Source: JADJPL01 sp964607915 (GTDB lineage: Bacteria > Bacteroidota > Bacteroidia > Chitinophagales > Saprospiraceae). From it: a stretch of DNA of 15,818 nt. This document shows, piece by piece, positions 8,001-14,377 of the stretch (within the stretch, counting starts at the first letter, position 1; every line of letters starts with the position of its first letter). The DNA lies in assembly GCA_964607915.1 (NCBI GenBank), contig CAZSMU010000084.1, positions 1 to 15,818 of the forward strand, written 5' to 3'. The notes beneath the pieces were generated by a model. That model was not told the origin of the DNA. It searched no databases and saw only the letters and a list, made by a program, of their open reading frames with translations. The position numbers and the translations under genes were made by a program.

Positions 8001-9126
8001 CATTGGCTTCTGCTCCCGGCGCCAGAGAATCTGCGATGGCAATCGTAGCGATGACGCCTACTTCGAGGCCTCTGCTGTCAAAAACTTTGGCCTGTACGGC
8101 ACCGGCAAAGTTGGCGTTGCCGGTATTGCGGACCCGCGCCGTCACGGAGAACCTTTCCCCGGACTTTACCGTCGTGGGCAGGAATGCAACCGGGGCGCTC
8201 AACGACAAGCGGCGGGTCACCGCGCTGGTAGGCGAGCATTTCAAGTAGGTCCGGAACTGCTTGTAGGTAGAGAAAATACGCGCATACTGCCCCGCCGACA
8301 GGCGGGTGCGGCAGGTGGAGCGCGCGTACGACATGATGTTGCGCGTATCGGGTGCAAACGGCTGGTTCTGCGCGTCGCGCGAGGTGCCGATGTAGGCGCA
8401 GGCCTCGCTTACCTGGGACTGCAGGCAGCCTGCGCCGAGCAGGCCGGGATCAGCCGGGGTGTCGCATATGAAATCGCCTGCAGAAGAACAGTTGGAGCCG
8501 TTCACCAGTTCGTTGGTGGCCGGTAGTACTGAGGCGCAGTTTTCTGAACCATGCGTGTGCAGCAACCCGAAGAAGTGCCCCATCTCGTGGGTCAACGTGG
8601 TCGTGTTGACTACCCCGTCGTCCATGACGATGATGTCCGGCTCGCCGCTGCCCGGGAGGTAGGTGTAGCCCGCTACAAATCCCCCTTCAATGGTGGCCAC
8701 GCAGTAGATGTTGATCACCTTGTCCACGTAGCTCTTCGCGACCATCTGTGCTTGCTGGGATATCTGAAAGTTCAGGAAGTTGCTGTCGTCAATGAAGCGG
8801 GGGGCGGCACACTGGAAGAAACTCAACCCCGCATTGACGAAAAAGCCGTTCATGTTGTTCACAGCGGCTTCCAAAATGGCTGTATTGAACGAGCTCGACC
8901 CATTGGAGGCGCGCACGATGTGGAACTGCACCGGCAACTGGGTCGTGACCAATGCCGTCGCAGGGGTGCGGGCAAATTCGTTTTCGATGGCCCGCGTAGA
9001 GTCGAGTTGTAGCCGGTAGCGCACCATGTAGGCAGACTGCCCGAGTACCCCGCAAACGGGCTCCTGGGCCGATAAAGCGATAGTGCCCGCTGCAAGCAGG
9101 CATAGGAGTAGCATATAGTGTTTCAT
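5065..9126 (-). CDS. T9SS-exported multidomain zinc metalloprotease (M43 pappalysin-like)
   Basis: 1353 aa. A signal peptide (1-20, ending LSA-Q) leads into an M43/pappalysin-like catalytic domain. The zinc motif HEMGHFFGLLH is at 180-190 (ligands His180, His184, His190; catalytic Glu181), CDTPADP at 221-227 and the Met-turn NIMSYA at 263-268. Then come an Ig-like/CARDB-type segment (about 305-425), a fibronectin type III-like segment (425-515), a GEVED domain (about 520-662, with WADFNRDNDFDD and TRDVEDYTLEI), two BACON-like modules (about 668-753 and 755-842), and a 430-residue region built from two pairs of internally repeated modules (see findings). Residues about 1275-1353 are a T9SS sorting domain (FPNPASEHLSLSLP to the end KLIIRP), so the protease is expected to cross the outer membrane and be attached or released by T9SS. 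Substrate is unknown. It is divergent from the BNR gene across an AT-rich region and convergent with rmuC. Confidence 0.92.
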   Translation of the reverse strand: MKHYMLLLCLLAAGTIALSAQEPVCGVLGQSAYMVRYRLQLDSTRAIENEFARTPATALVTTQLPVQFHIVRASNGSSSFNTAILEAAVNNMNGFFVNAGLSFFQCAAPRFIDDSNFLNFQISQQAQMVAKSYVDKVINIYCVATIEGGFVAGYTYLPGSGEPDIIVMDDGVVNTTTLTHEMGHFFGLLHTHGSENCASVLPATNELVNGSNCSSAGDFICDTPADPGLLGAGCLQSQVSEACAYIGTSRDAQNQPFAPDTRNIMSYARSTCRTRLSAGQYARIFSTYKQFRTYLKCSPTSAVTRRLSLSAPVAFLPTTVKSGERFSVTARVRNTGNANFAGAVQAKVFDSRGLEVGVIATIAIADSLAPGAEANALVLTSPVLTLQPGTYKVGIYFRSSATAPFELCGSEAFSSMVDLVVAGTPLPCNRPDSLRAVDIGPSSTTYEWSGTQVPGAYYRVQSREAGGSWTDIGNWTLPRMVFVNRKPCTSYELQVQLVCPEETSRWTEVLSTRTTGCNSTYCISYGNSLRTFIDEISIGSVEQVSGNNLGYRDFSNLKASVCRGGNLTFTLKAGVAASEAPRTLFWRVWADFNRDNDFDDANEQLFQISEMSNREVNVIWQAPTSLPIGTTRLRISMDARSFPAPCATGDTRDVEDYTLEICGSGNNILEISTSRLDFGLEGGLQSMTVNSGLSWDASWRDSSWIGLSPRAGNAGNQALRVSTTENPGVARRTGLVTFRSGSLSRALEIVQRGRLVSADQIIATAAGKTSPFQLNADTSWVLLSKPEWVASFSPSIGTAAPGAISSVQINCLPNTSDAMRSGFLVIRWADGQQAEVEIIQDKNAAPANWTFSRTGQNHLVFFSHQLKANINGLPLLPGDFIGFFYKDGIQQRCAGFGRWSGTLDAVTVYGDDASTAAKEGFAPGEAFRVRVWRLSTGAESAVNAVFAAPSANTLHTHTERYAANGISLLNELHTEQSIAFTLQLEEGFDLFSLPILLPDPDLKSLAALSTGRILEIQDDQEARFVPATGQNSIGDLDVRQGYRSKSSAPLRLPLQGVPVSPSKYPIPIRADWQLIPFWSLSPKPVEQALSGILKRVEVVKDLRGNLFIPAFGINTLGTFTPGKAYWLKSSAPDTLRYPDGFMAPAAKLPAEEGIRQVAEARYFRVHRKDPLEIGAVLVFLADGVSQELTPGDEIAVLDPSGRVAGASVFEGRNLAINVLGMASGEAYTLVVRDVETQTVRPLSPRFRKAGEAYFHPGALGVIEGVEVSYPGATQRFHAFPNPASEHLSLSLPAALSPGSTLCLLGADGRELRRWTLQEETIVQLSIKGLPPGPYFMQLRHAGGVWTEKLIIRP

Positions 9127-9599
9127 ACCTAAGTACAGAATAGTGACTTATGTTGCATAAGGGGGGAAAATATACAGGGGGGGGAACCAGTATGAGTTGC
9201 TTTCGCCCTGCAAGAATACACAAGGCTGAGGGCAATTCAAAGTATTAACAAGTTAAATATTAAATAAAATTTTTATGGGAAAATACGCAACGGATCCAAT
9301 ATTTTATATTAAATTTTTTTAATTCAAAAAATATTGAAAAACAGCATTTTTTGAATTAAATAAAAGATAAATTAACTCTATTTACCAGGGGTCAGCGAGT
9401 AGGTAAAAAAGAGTCATTTTTTGTCCACGCGAAGGCTTTTAGAGGGAGTATAGCCTTGCTATATGACCGAAAAAAGGCGTAGTGTGGGCGAAAAAGGGCC
9501 TTTTTGACCCTCGATGATTCCCCTGGTAACAAGTCTTTTGTATATTTCGGCATTAACGCATTGAGCGCTGGGCTTCCAGCCGCCTAAAACCAGCCATCT
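9127..9599. other. Long AT-rich divergent intergenic region
   Basis: 473 bp between two divergently transcribed genes for exported proteins, so it must hold both promoters. About 9240-9420 is strikingly AT-rich against the neighbouring coding sequence. It contains a 15-bp perfect inverted repeat (9318-9360) and, next to the protease start, runs of six and eight G (9161-9166, 9177-9184). A near -7 motif, TATATTTC, lies at about 9541-9548 in front of the BNR gene. I see no tRNA, no convincing coding frame and no known riboswitch. Confidence 0.6.
9318..9360. repeat. 15-bp perfect inverted repeat with 13-nt loop
   Basis: TTTAATTCAAAAAAT at 9318-9332 is exactly complementary to ATTTTTTGAATTAAA at 9346-9360. 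The arms are almost pure A/T. It sits in the middle of the divergent intergenic region, about 190 bp from the protease start and 240 bp from the BNR gene start. It could be a regulator binding site, a weak bidirectional terminator-like structure, or a remnant of a small mobile element; nothing visible decides among these. Confidence 0.55.
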
Positions 9600-12500
9600 A
9601 TGAAAGCGATTCATCTCTTGTTGCTGTGCGGAGTATCGGTCTTGTTCAGTACCGTGCTGTCGGCACAAGTTTCCAACCTCCCTGTGGATCCCTCTTTTTA
9701 TGCGAATCTGAAATGGCGCAACATCGGCCCGCAGCGGGGAGGCCGTTCGTTGGGCTGTGCCGGCAGTCCGGGCCGCCCTAACGAGTACTATTTTGGCGCG
9801 ACCGGTGGAGGGCTGTGGAAAACGGTGGATGCCGGTCAGAACTGGTTCCCGGTGACGGACGGACAGGTAAAAAGTTCCTCGGTCGGGGCGGTTGCCGTGG
9901 CGGAGACCAATCCGGACATTGTCTATATCGGCATGGGCGAAACGCAACTTCGGGGTTCTATCACCCAGGGCGACGGCGTCTATAAATCCACCGATGCGGG
10001 CAAGACCTGGCGGCATCTGGGGCTTAAGGAAACCCAGGCCATCTCCCGGGTGCGCGTACACCCGACGAACCCCGATATTGTCTATGTAGCAGCGCTCGGC
10101 CACCCCTATGGCGATAATGAAGAACGCGGGGTATTCCGCTCCATGGACGGGGGCAACACCTGGAAAAAAGTACTCTACGTCGGTCCTAATGCGGGCGCTG
10201 CCGACCTGGTCATGGATCGCAGCAACCCCAAAGTGCTGTATGCCACCACCTGGCAGGTCTATCGCAAAGCCTGGAAAATGTGGGGCGGTGGCGAACTGTG
10301 CAAACTCTTCAAATCCGTGGATGGCGGCGACAACTGGATTGAGCTGAGCAAAAACCCGGGTATGCCCGCCGGGCCTCTCGGAAAAATCGGCATCACCGTT
10401 TCCCCGGCCGACCCCAATCGCCTATGGGCCATCGTCGAAGCCAATGAGGGCGGGGTGTTTCGCTCCGACGATGGGGGCTGGACCTGGAAGCGCACTAATG
10501 AAGAGCGCAAACTTCGCCAGCGTGCGTTTTATTATTCCCGTATTTACGCCGACCCCTGGGACCGCGAGACGGTCTATTGCCTCAACGTCGGCTTTTATAA
10601 ATCTACCGATGGTGGAACGACGTTCAATACCGAGATCAATCCTCCCCACGGCGACAACCACGATCTCTGGATCGACCCCAACAACCCGGAGCGCATGATT
10701 GGCGCCAACGACGGCGGGGGCTGCGTCTCCATCAACGGCGGCAAGACCTGGACGGAGCAGGACTATTGCACAACCCAGCTTTATCACGTCATCGCTACCA
10801 ACGATGTGCCCTACCACGTCGCAGGGGCGCAGCAAGACAACACCACTCTGGCTATACCCAGCGACGGCTGGGATCATATCCTGGCCGATGGCCCCAACCA
10901 CGGATACTACTACGAAGTCGGTGGGGGCGAAAGCGGGTACATCGCCCAACACCCCACCAAGCTCGACCTTTTTTATGCCGGCAGCCAGGGAGCACTGCTC
11001 ACCCGTTACAACCGCGCTACAGGTCAAATCCGCGATATACAGGTCTATCCGCGCTTCTTCTCCGGCGAGCCCGCCAGCGCCCTGCCCGAACGCTGGCAAT
11101 GGACGTATCCCATCGTATTTTCACCCCTTGACCCTACCATTCTCTATACCTGCTCCCAGCACGTCTGGAAAACGACGGACGACGGGCAGAGCTGGGAGCG
11201 CATCAGCCCCGACCTCACCTACGCCGACCCTGAAACTCTGGGTCCCAGCGGTGGTATCATCACCAAAGACATGAATGGGCCGGAAATTTATGCCACCGTC
11301 TTCACCCTGGCTCCCTCTTTCCACGACCTGCAAACCCTATGGGCCGGGTCCGACGACGGCAAAGTGCACATCACCCGCAGCGGGGGCAAAAACTGGGCCG
11401 ATATCACGCCCAGGGAGCTGCCTAAGTTCAGCCGCGTCAGTATGATAGATGCCTCCCGCCACACTCCCGGTACCGCATACCTGGCCGCCAACCGCTACCA
11501 GGTGGACGATCGGCAGCCCTATGTGTTCAAAACACACGACTACGGCAAAACATGGACGAAAATCACCACCGGTATCGCCGACGGCCACTTCGCGCGGGCG
11601 GTGCGCGAAGACCCCGTCCGTAAAGGCTTGCTCTTTTTAGCCACTGAACACGGCGTCTATGTTTCTTTTAACGACGGTGAGCAGTGGCAGCCCCTGCAGT
11701 TGAATCTGCCAGACGCCCCCGTACACGACCTCGTCGTCAAAGACCAGGACGTCGTGCTCGGTACGCATGGCCGCGGCTTCTGGATACTCGACGATATCGC
11801 CCCTCTGCGCCAGTACAGCCCCGAGCTCAAAAGCGCTGAGGTGCTCTTCTTCCAGCCCGCAGATCCCATCCGGAAGGTCTATAACGCGGAGTTTCAATAC
11901 TACCTCAAAACTCCGGCCGATTCGCTCAGCATCGAAGTGCTCGACGCGGCCGGAAAAGTAATACAAACCTTTGCCGCTAAAAGAACCGATAAGCCGATGA
12001 GTCCCGAGCGGGGTAGGCCCAGCCCACCGAGCCTAAACGCCGGCCTAAACAAATTCTCCTGGAACCTGCGCTATCCCGGGAGTACCGTATTCGACGGGAT
12101 GATCATATGGAGCGCAAGGCCGCAAAACGGCCCGGTGGCGCCTGTTGGTGCCTACAAGGTGCGTTTCCGCTGCGGGGCTTACACCAAGGAGTGCGATTTC
12201 AACATCCGGATGAACCCCAACCTTGAAGACGTCAGCGAAGCCGACCTCAGGGAACAATTCGACCTTGCCATCAAAATCCGCGATAAAGTCAGCGCTGCCA
12301 ATGAGGCTGTCATCCGTATCCGGGAGGTGAAAAAGGAACTCGACGAGAAGATCAAAAAATCCGACGCGGCGGCACAGGCATCGTTCAAAACCCTGCGCGA
12401 TACCCTGTCGGCCATAGAGGAAGACCTGTACCAGGTGCGCAACCAAAGCAGCCAGGATCCCCTGAACTTCCCCATCAAGTTGAACAATCGCCTGGCGTCC

Positions 12501-12626
12501 TTGCAGCGCTCCGTCGAAACCGGGGATGACCGCCCTACCAAAGGCGCCTATACCGTCTTTGAAGAGCTTGTCAAAGAGCTGGACGGCCACCTGGCCCGGC
12601 TGAAAACGGTATTGGAGGGGTATTGA
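9600..12626 (+). CDS. Exported VPS10/sortilin-like BNR-repeat beta-propeller protein
   Basis: 1008 aa. Signal peptide 1-22 (ending LSA-Q). From LKWRNIGPQRGGRS (37-50) the protein matches the large exported WD40/YVTN/BNR-like repeat family common in Bacteroidota and Acidobacteria. At least ten Asp-box-like motifs (S/T-x-D-x-G-x-T-W) are visible: KTVDAGQNW (74-82), KSTDAGKTW (129-137), RSMDGGNTW (180-188), KSVDGGDNW (238-246), RSDDGGWTW (288-296), KSTDGGTTF (334-342), a SINGGKTW variant (377-384), then KTTDDGQSW, TRSGGKNW, KTHDYGKTW and SFNDGEQW. These predict one or two beta-propellers. After the propeller are a beta-rich segment (about 740-870) and a charged helical tail with coiled-coil character (about 875-1008). 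Family members are often labelled glycosyl hydrolase, but Asp boxes are structural, so activity is unknown. No C-terminal T9SS sorting domain is present, so periplasmic or outer-membrane location by another route is likelier. Complete length for the family. Confidence 0.88.
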   Translation: MKAIHLLLLCGVSVLFSTVLSAQVSNLPVDPSFYANLKWRNIGPQRGGRSLGCAGSPGRPNEYYFGATGGGLWKTVDAGQNWFPVTDGQVKSSSVGAVAVAETNPDIVYIGMGETQLRGSITQGDGVYKSTDAGKTWRHLGLKETQAISRVRVHPTNPDIVYVAALGHPYGDNEERGVFRSMDGGNTWKKVLYVGPNAGAADLVMDRSNPKVLYATTWQVYRKAWKMWGGGELCKLFKSVDGGDNWIELSKNPGMPAGPLGKIGITVSPADPNRLWAIVEANEGGVFRSDDGGWTWKRTNEERKLRQRAFYYSRIYADPWDRETVYCLNVGFYKSTDGGTTFNTEINPPHGDNHDLWIDPNNPERMIGANDGGGCVSINGGKTWTEQDYCTTQLYHVIATNDVPYHVAGAQQDNTTLAIPSDGWDHILADGPNHGYYYEVGGGESGYIAQHPTKLDLFYAGSQGALLTRYNRATGQIRDIQVYPRFFSGEPASALPERWQWTYPIVFSPLDPTILYTCSQHVWKTTDDGQSWERISPDLTYADPETLGPSGGIITKDMNGPEIYATVFTLAPSFHDLQTLWAGSDDGKVHITRSGGKNWADITPRELPKFSRVSMIDASRHTPGTAYLAANRYQVDDRQPYVFKTHDYGKTWTKITTGIADGHFARAVREDPVRKGLLFLATEHGVYVSFNDGEQWQPLQLNLPDAPVHDLVVKDQDVVLGTHGRGFWILDDIAPLRQYSPELKSAEVLFFQPADPIRKVYNAEFQYYLKTPADSLSIEVLDAAGKVIQTFAAKRTDKPMSPERGRPSPPSLNAGLNKFSWNLRYPGSTVFDGMIIWSARPQNGPVAPVGAYKVRFRCGAYTKECDFNIRMNPNLEDVSEADLREQFDLAIKIRDKVSAANEAVIRIREVKKELDEKIKKSDAAAQASFKTLRDTLSAIEEDLYQVRNQSSQDPLNFPIKLNNRLASLQRSVETGDDRPTKGAYTVFEELVKELDGHLARLKTVLEGY

Positions 12627-12758
12627 GGACGTTGAGGGTAAACTTGTTTTTTAAAAGATTGTATTTTAATGTTTTAAATTTTTTAGCAGCTGTTTTCCTT
12701 CTTTTTTTACAGGATCAAGCTGCGTTTAACTGTCCGTGCAGGGTAATCTAAGGCTTCG

Positions 12759-12767
12759 TACCTTGCA
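12759..12767 (+). promoter_or_regulatory. Weak -7-like motif just before the Rpn gene
   Basis: TACCTTGCA lies immediately upstream of the ATG at 12770 and resembles a TAnnTTTGCA-type Bacteroidota -7 element with one T missing. If real, transcription would start at or just inside the start codon, giving a leaderless mRNA. The preceding stretch 12627-12758 is T-rich and shows no clear hairpin terminator for the BNR gene. Confidence 0.22.
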
Positions 12768-12769
12768 GC

Positions 12770-13902
12770 ATGAAAAAGAAAAAGACTAAACCTACCCCGC
12801 ATGATGCTTTTCTCAGGGCCTTGCTCGAAAACCCGGCCAGGGCTCGGGACTTTTTGCGCCAATTCCTTCCGGATGGGTTTGGCGAGTTACTGGACTGGGA
12901 TAGCTTGACCCCGGAAAACGGTTCTTTTGTCAGCACCTCGCTCAAGGCGTCCTACTCGGACGCTCTGTTCGTCGTGCGGCTAACCAAGAAAAGGAAGACA
13001 GAAGTATTCATCAGCATCCTGCTTGAGCATAAAAGTCGTCCGGATAAGTGGGCAGCCGTACAAATGCTGGCATACCTCGCCGAAGGGTACCGACTGCAAA
13101 AGGACAATATCCGTACAGGGGAATCCGCCAGCAAAAAAAACAGGCTACGACCCATCATTCCCTTCCTGTTTTACCAGGGCGGTCAAAAGTGGATTTTCCA
13201 ACCTTTTGATCAGCTCTTTGGTGCTGATTTTGCTCCTTTCCGGCGATTTGTACCTGCCTACGAGACCGTCTTTTCCAGCCTTTTTGATCTACAGGACGAT
13301 CGAATCGCCGAAGTTCCCCAAGCCTGGCTGCGTGCCGCTTTACTAGCCCAAAAGCACAGTACCAGACAACCGGCCCTCATAGCAAACCTGGAGAGCATTT
13401 TGCGCAATGCCAGTGCCTCCGATGGGAACTTTTACGATATTTTAACCCTTTATATCCTTAGTAGCTTGCGCCTGGATCCAAAAGGATTCACGATACTCAT
13501 AGACCAGTTGCCCACAGATATAAACCGAAATAATATGACATCGCTTTATGATCAGCTTATCGCCAAAGGACGTCAGGAAGGACGCCAGGAAGGACGCCAG
13601 GAAGGAGGGGAACTGACCAGAAAGGAAANNNNNNNNNNNNNNNNNNNNNNNNNNNNNNNNNNNNNNNNNNNNNNNNNNNNNNNNNNNNNNNNNNNNNNNN
13701 NNNNNNNNNNNNNNNNNNNNNNNNNNNNCAGGAAGGACGCCAGGAAGGACGCCAGGAAGGAGGGGAACTGACCAGAAAGGAAATCATCCTCATCGGGTAC
13801 CAAAACCATCTTCCGGTCGAAGTCCTTTGCCTGCTGACAGGCTACCCACTCGAACGGGTTTTACAAATTATCGGGAATTCCGAATCGGAGGAGGGGGCAT
13901 AG
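12770..13902 (+). CDS. Rpn family recombination-promoting nuclease / Transposase_31-like protein, interrupted by an assembly gap
   Basis: The N-terminal domain is a PD-(D/E)XK nuclease of the Rpn/Transposase_31 (PF04754-like) type: HDAFLRALLENP (11-22), catalytic-site Asp64 in SYSDALF, and the E-x-K pair Glu86/Lys88 in ISILLEHKSRPD followed by Gln98. PIIPFLFYQGGQKW (128-141) is a second family signature. Rpn proteins (RpnA in E. coli) are DNA endonucleases that promote RecA-independent recombination; members are often subject to copy-number and repeat variation. The coding region then enters GRQE repeats, a 100-N gap (13629-13728) and a second copy of the same 55 bp. Read literally, the frame breaks at 13771. 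If the two 55-bp copies are one, the frame runs straight through to TAG at 13900-13902, giving 325 aa with a normal family tail (IILIGYQNHLPVEVLCLLTGYPLERVLQII) that resembles the small helical module ending many Rpn proteins. Function as a host-genome nuclease is inferred from family. Confidence 0.8.
13568..13603 (+). repeat. 12-bp tandem repeat (GGACGCCAGGAA x3) encoding GRQE
   Basis: Three consecutive 12-bp units, 13568-13579 (one base variant, CGT for CGC), 13580-13591 and 13592-13603, each encode Gly-Arg-Gln-Glu, followed by a partial GGA. The repeat lies in the low-complexity linker between nuclease domain and C-terminal tail of the Rpn protein. The right side of the gap carries two and a half units (13729-13758). 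Being a multiple of three bases, unit gain or loss would change linker length but keep frame. True copy number in the genome is unknown because of the gap. Confidence 0.85.
13574..13628 (+). repeat. 55-bp sequence duplicated across the gap, left copy
   Basis: These 55 bases, beginning CAGGAAGGACGCC and ending ACCAGAAAGGAAA, are identical base for base to 13729-13783. The left copy abuts the first N; the right copy abuts the last N. The most economical reading is two contig ends that overlap by one assembly k-mer rather than a biological duplication. Confidence 0.9.
13629..13728. other. Assembly gap of exactly 100 N
   Basis: Exactly 100 undetermined bases, a conventional placeholder length for a gap of unknown size. 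It falls inside the Rpn coding region at a tandem repeat, which is where short-read assemblies break. It should not be read as real sequence length; it also breaks the reading frame, since 100 is not a multiple of three. Confidence 0.97.
13729..13783 (+). repeat. 55-bp sequence duplicated across the gap, right copy
   Basis: Identical to 13574-13628 over all 55 bases. Read in the frame that joins it to the left part of the gene it continues into IILIGYQNHLP and the family-typical C-terminal tail ending at 13902. Confidence 0.9.
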
Positions 13903-13909
13903 AATTCTT

Positions 13910-13924
13910 CCCGCGCAACAAGTC
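13910..13924. repeat. 15-nt copy of the sequence at the window's left edge
   Basis: CCCGCGCAACAAGTC here is identical to positions 2-16 of the window, directly upstream of the lyase gene. Here it lies eight bases after the Rpn stop codon and 11 bases before the 44-bp repeat at 13936. It may be the outer part of a dispersed intergenic repeat. Confidence 0.5.
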
Positions 13925-13935
13925 TATTCATACAG

Positions 13936-13979
13936 CCGCTGCCAAAACCAGTCTGGCCAAGCTCTAACGGGTGGGTAAG
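13936..13979. repeat. 44-bp direct repeat, left copy, flanking the hip operon
   Basis: This 44-bp stretch matches 15724-15767 at 41 of 44 positions, in the same orientation, with 24 bases in an exact run (13951-13974). It includes the small inverted element CCAGTCTGG. It lies between the Rpn stop codon and the first hip operator. Possible readings are a dispersed intergenic repeat, a recombination scar, or cassette boundaries; no integrase gene is in the window. Confidence 0.85.
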
Positions 13980-14046
13980 TCGTGGATAGGTGAAAAAGTA
14001 TCAAAAACAGCTCTATATCCCCCTGCGGATTTTCACAACAAACCGG

Positions 14047-14062
14047 ATACCCTAAAGGGTAT
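14047..14062. promoter_or_regulatory. Hip operator-like site O1 (7-2-7 inverted repeat)
   Basis: ATACCCTAAAGGGTAT: perfect 7-bp arms around AA. First of three related sites upstream of the HTH gene and the most symmetrical. The likely ligand is the HipB-like protein encoded 87 bases downstream, because HipB-type antitoxins repress their own operon by binding such palindromes. Confidence 0.65.
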
Positions 14063-14086
14063 AATTTCATTTATTTTATTAAAATA

Positions 14087-14102
14087 ATACCTTTTAGGGT
14101 AT
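14087..14102. promoter_or_regulatory. Hip operator-like site O2
   Basis: ATACCTTTTAGGGTAT: the same right arm AGGGTAT as O1, with one mismatch in the left arm. It begins exactly 40 bases after O1 begins, so both sites lie on nearly the same face of the DNA (about four helical turns). Confidence 0.62.
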
Positions 14103-14120
14103 AATTAATATATATTGTTT

Positions 14121-14128
14121 TATTTTTG
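14121..14128 (+). promoter_or_regulatory. Candidate -7 element for the hip operon (TATTTTTG)
   Basis: Exact match to TAnnTTTG. Its last base is the first base of operator site O3, so bound repressor would collide with RNA polymerase here. Predicted transcription start is about 14133-14136, giving a leader of roughly 15 nt before the ATG at 14149. I see no convincing -33 TTG at the right distance. Confidence 0.45.
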
Positions 14129-14143
14129 TCCCCGAAAGGGTAT
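14128..14143. promoter_or_regulatory. Hip operator-like site O3
   Basis: GTCCCCGAAAGGGTAT: the right half AGGGTAT is identical to O1 and O2, the left half is degenerate. It begins 41 bases after O2 begins and lies between the candidate -7 element and the start codon, with the AGGGTATAA context kept in all three sites. Confidence 0.55.
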
Positions 14144-14148
14144 AAAAT

Positions 14149-14358
14149 ATGAGTATAGCAAGTTTTGTAAAGGAAAAAAGAAAATCTGTGCGCCTGACAC
14201 AGCCTGAACTTGCAGAAAAAGCAGGGGTAGGCCTGCGCTTTATCCGCGAGTTGGAGCAAGGCAAACAGAGCCTGCGCCTGGATAAAGTAAACCAGGTGCT
14301 ACAGCTTTTTGGGTATGAAGCAGGGGCTGTCTTGAAAAAAAGGGTTGAAGAATCTTGA
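14149..14358 (+). CDS. hipB: HipB-like helix-turn-helix antitoxin/repressor
   Basis: 69 aa, a compact Xre/HipB-type (Y4mF-like) DNA-binding protein. The helix-turn-helix covers about residues 15-40: TQPELAEKAGVGLRFIRELEQGKQ, with the usual Gln18, Ala22, Gly26, Glu35 and Gly38 pattern. The short C-terminal part (VNQVLQLFGYEAGAVLKKR) matches the dimerisation helix and beta-strand of HipB-like proteins. It is the first gene of a three-gene operon; the next gene starts 19 bases after its stop. It probably dimerises on the palindromic sites at 14047-14143 and represses the operon, and may take part in holding the kinase in check. In HipBST systems described in E. coli the antitoxin activity lies with HipS, while HipB is an accessory repressor; whether that holds here is inference. 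Confidence 0.85.
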   Translation: MSIASFVKEKRKSVRLTQPELAEKAGVGLRFIRELEQGKQSLRLDKVNQVLQLFGYEAGAVLKKRVEES

Positions 14359-14363
14359 AATAA

Positions 14364-14377
14364 TATCTGTTCAGATA
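14364..14377 (+). promoter_or_regulatory. Small inverted repeat abutting the HipS start codon
   Basis: TATCTGTTCAGATA: 6-bp arms around TT, immediately followed by the ATG at 14378. In RNA it could form a 5-bp stem with a GUUC tetraloop covering the initiation region. It may tune translation of the second gene relative to the first; the alternative is a chance palindrome. Confidence 0.35.

Noticed and set aside
9529..9595. Possible degenerate copy of the 13910-13979 repeat upstream of the BNR gene
   Set aside because: Only two short blocks (9 and about 16 bases) match in order, with different spacing; too weak to annotate, so only mentioned with the 15-mer finding.
10422..11099. Minus-strand frame of 225 codons opposite the BNR gene
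   Set aside because: Valine/glycine-rich antisense product of the Asp-box repeats, with no recognisable domain.
13568..13603. CRISPR-like repeats
   Set aside because: The direct repeats are 12-bp in-frame tandem units without spacers, inside a coding region; no cas gene is present and no other array-like pattern was seen in the window.
13557..13809. Two minus-strand frames running through the N gap with a repeated FLVSSPPSWRPS-type product
   Set aside because: They are the antisense of the GRQE repeat and include undetermined bases; the length is an artefact of the placeholder gap.
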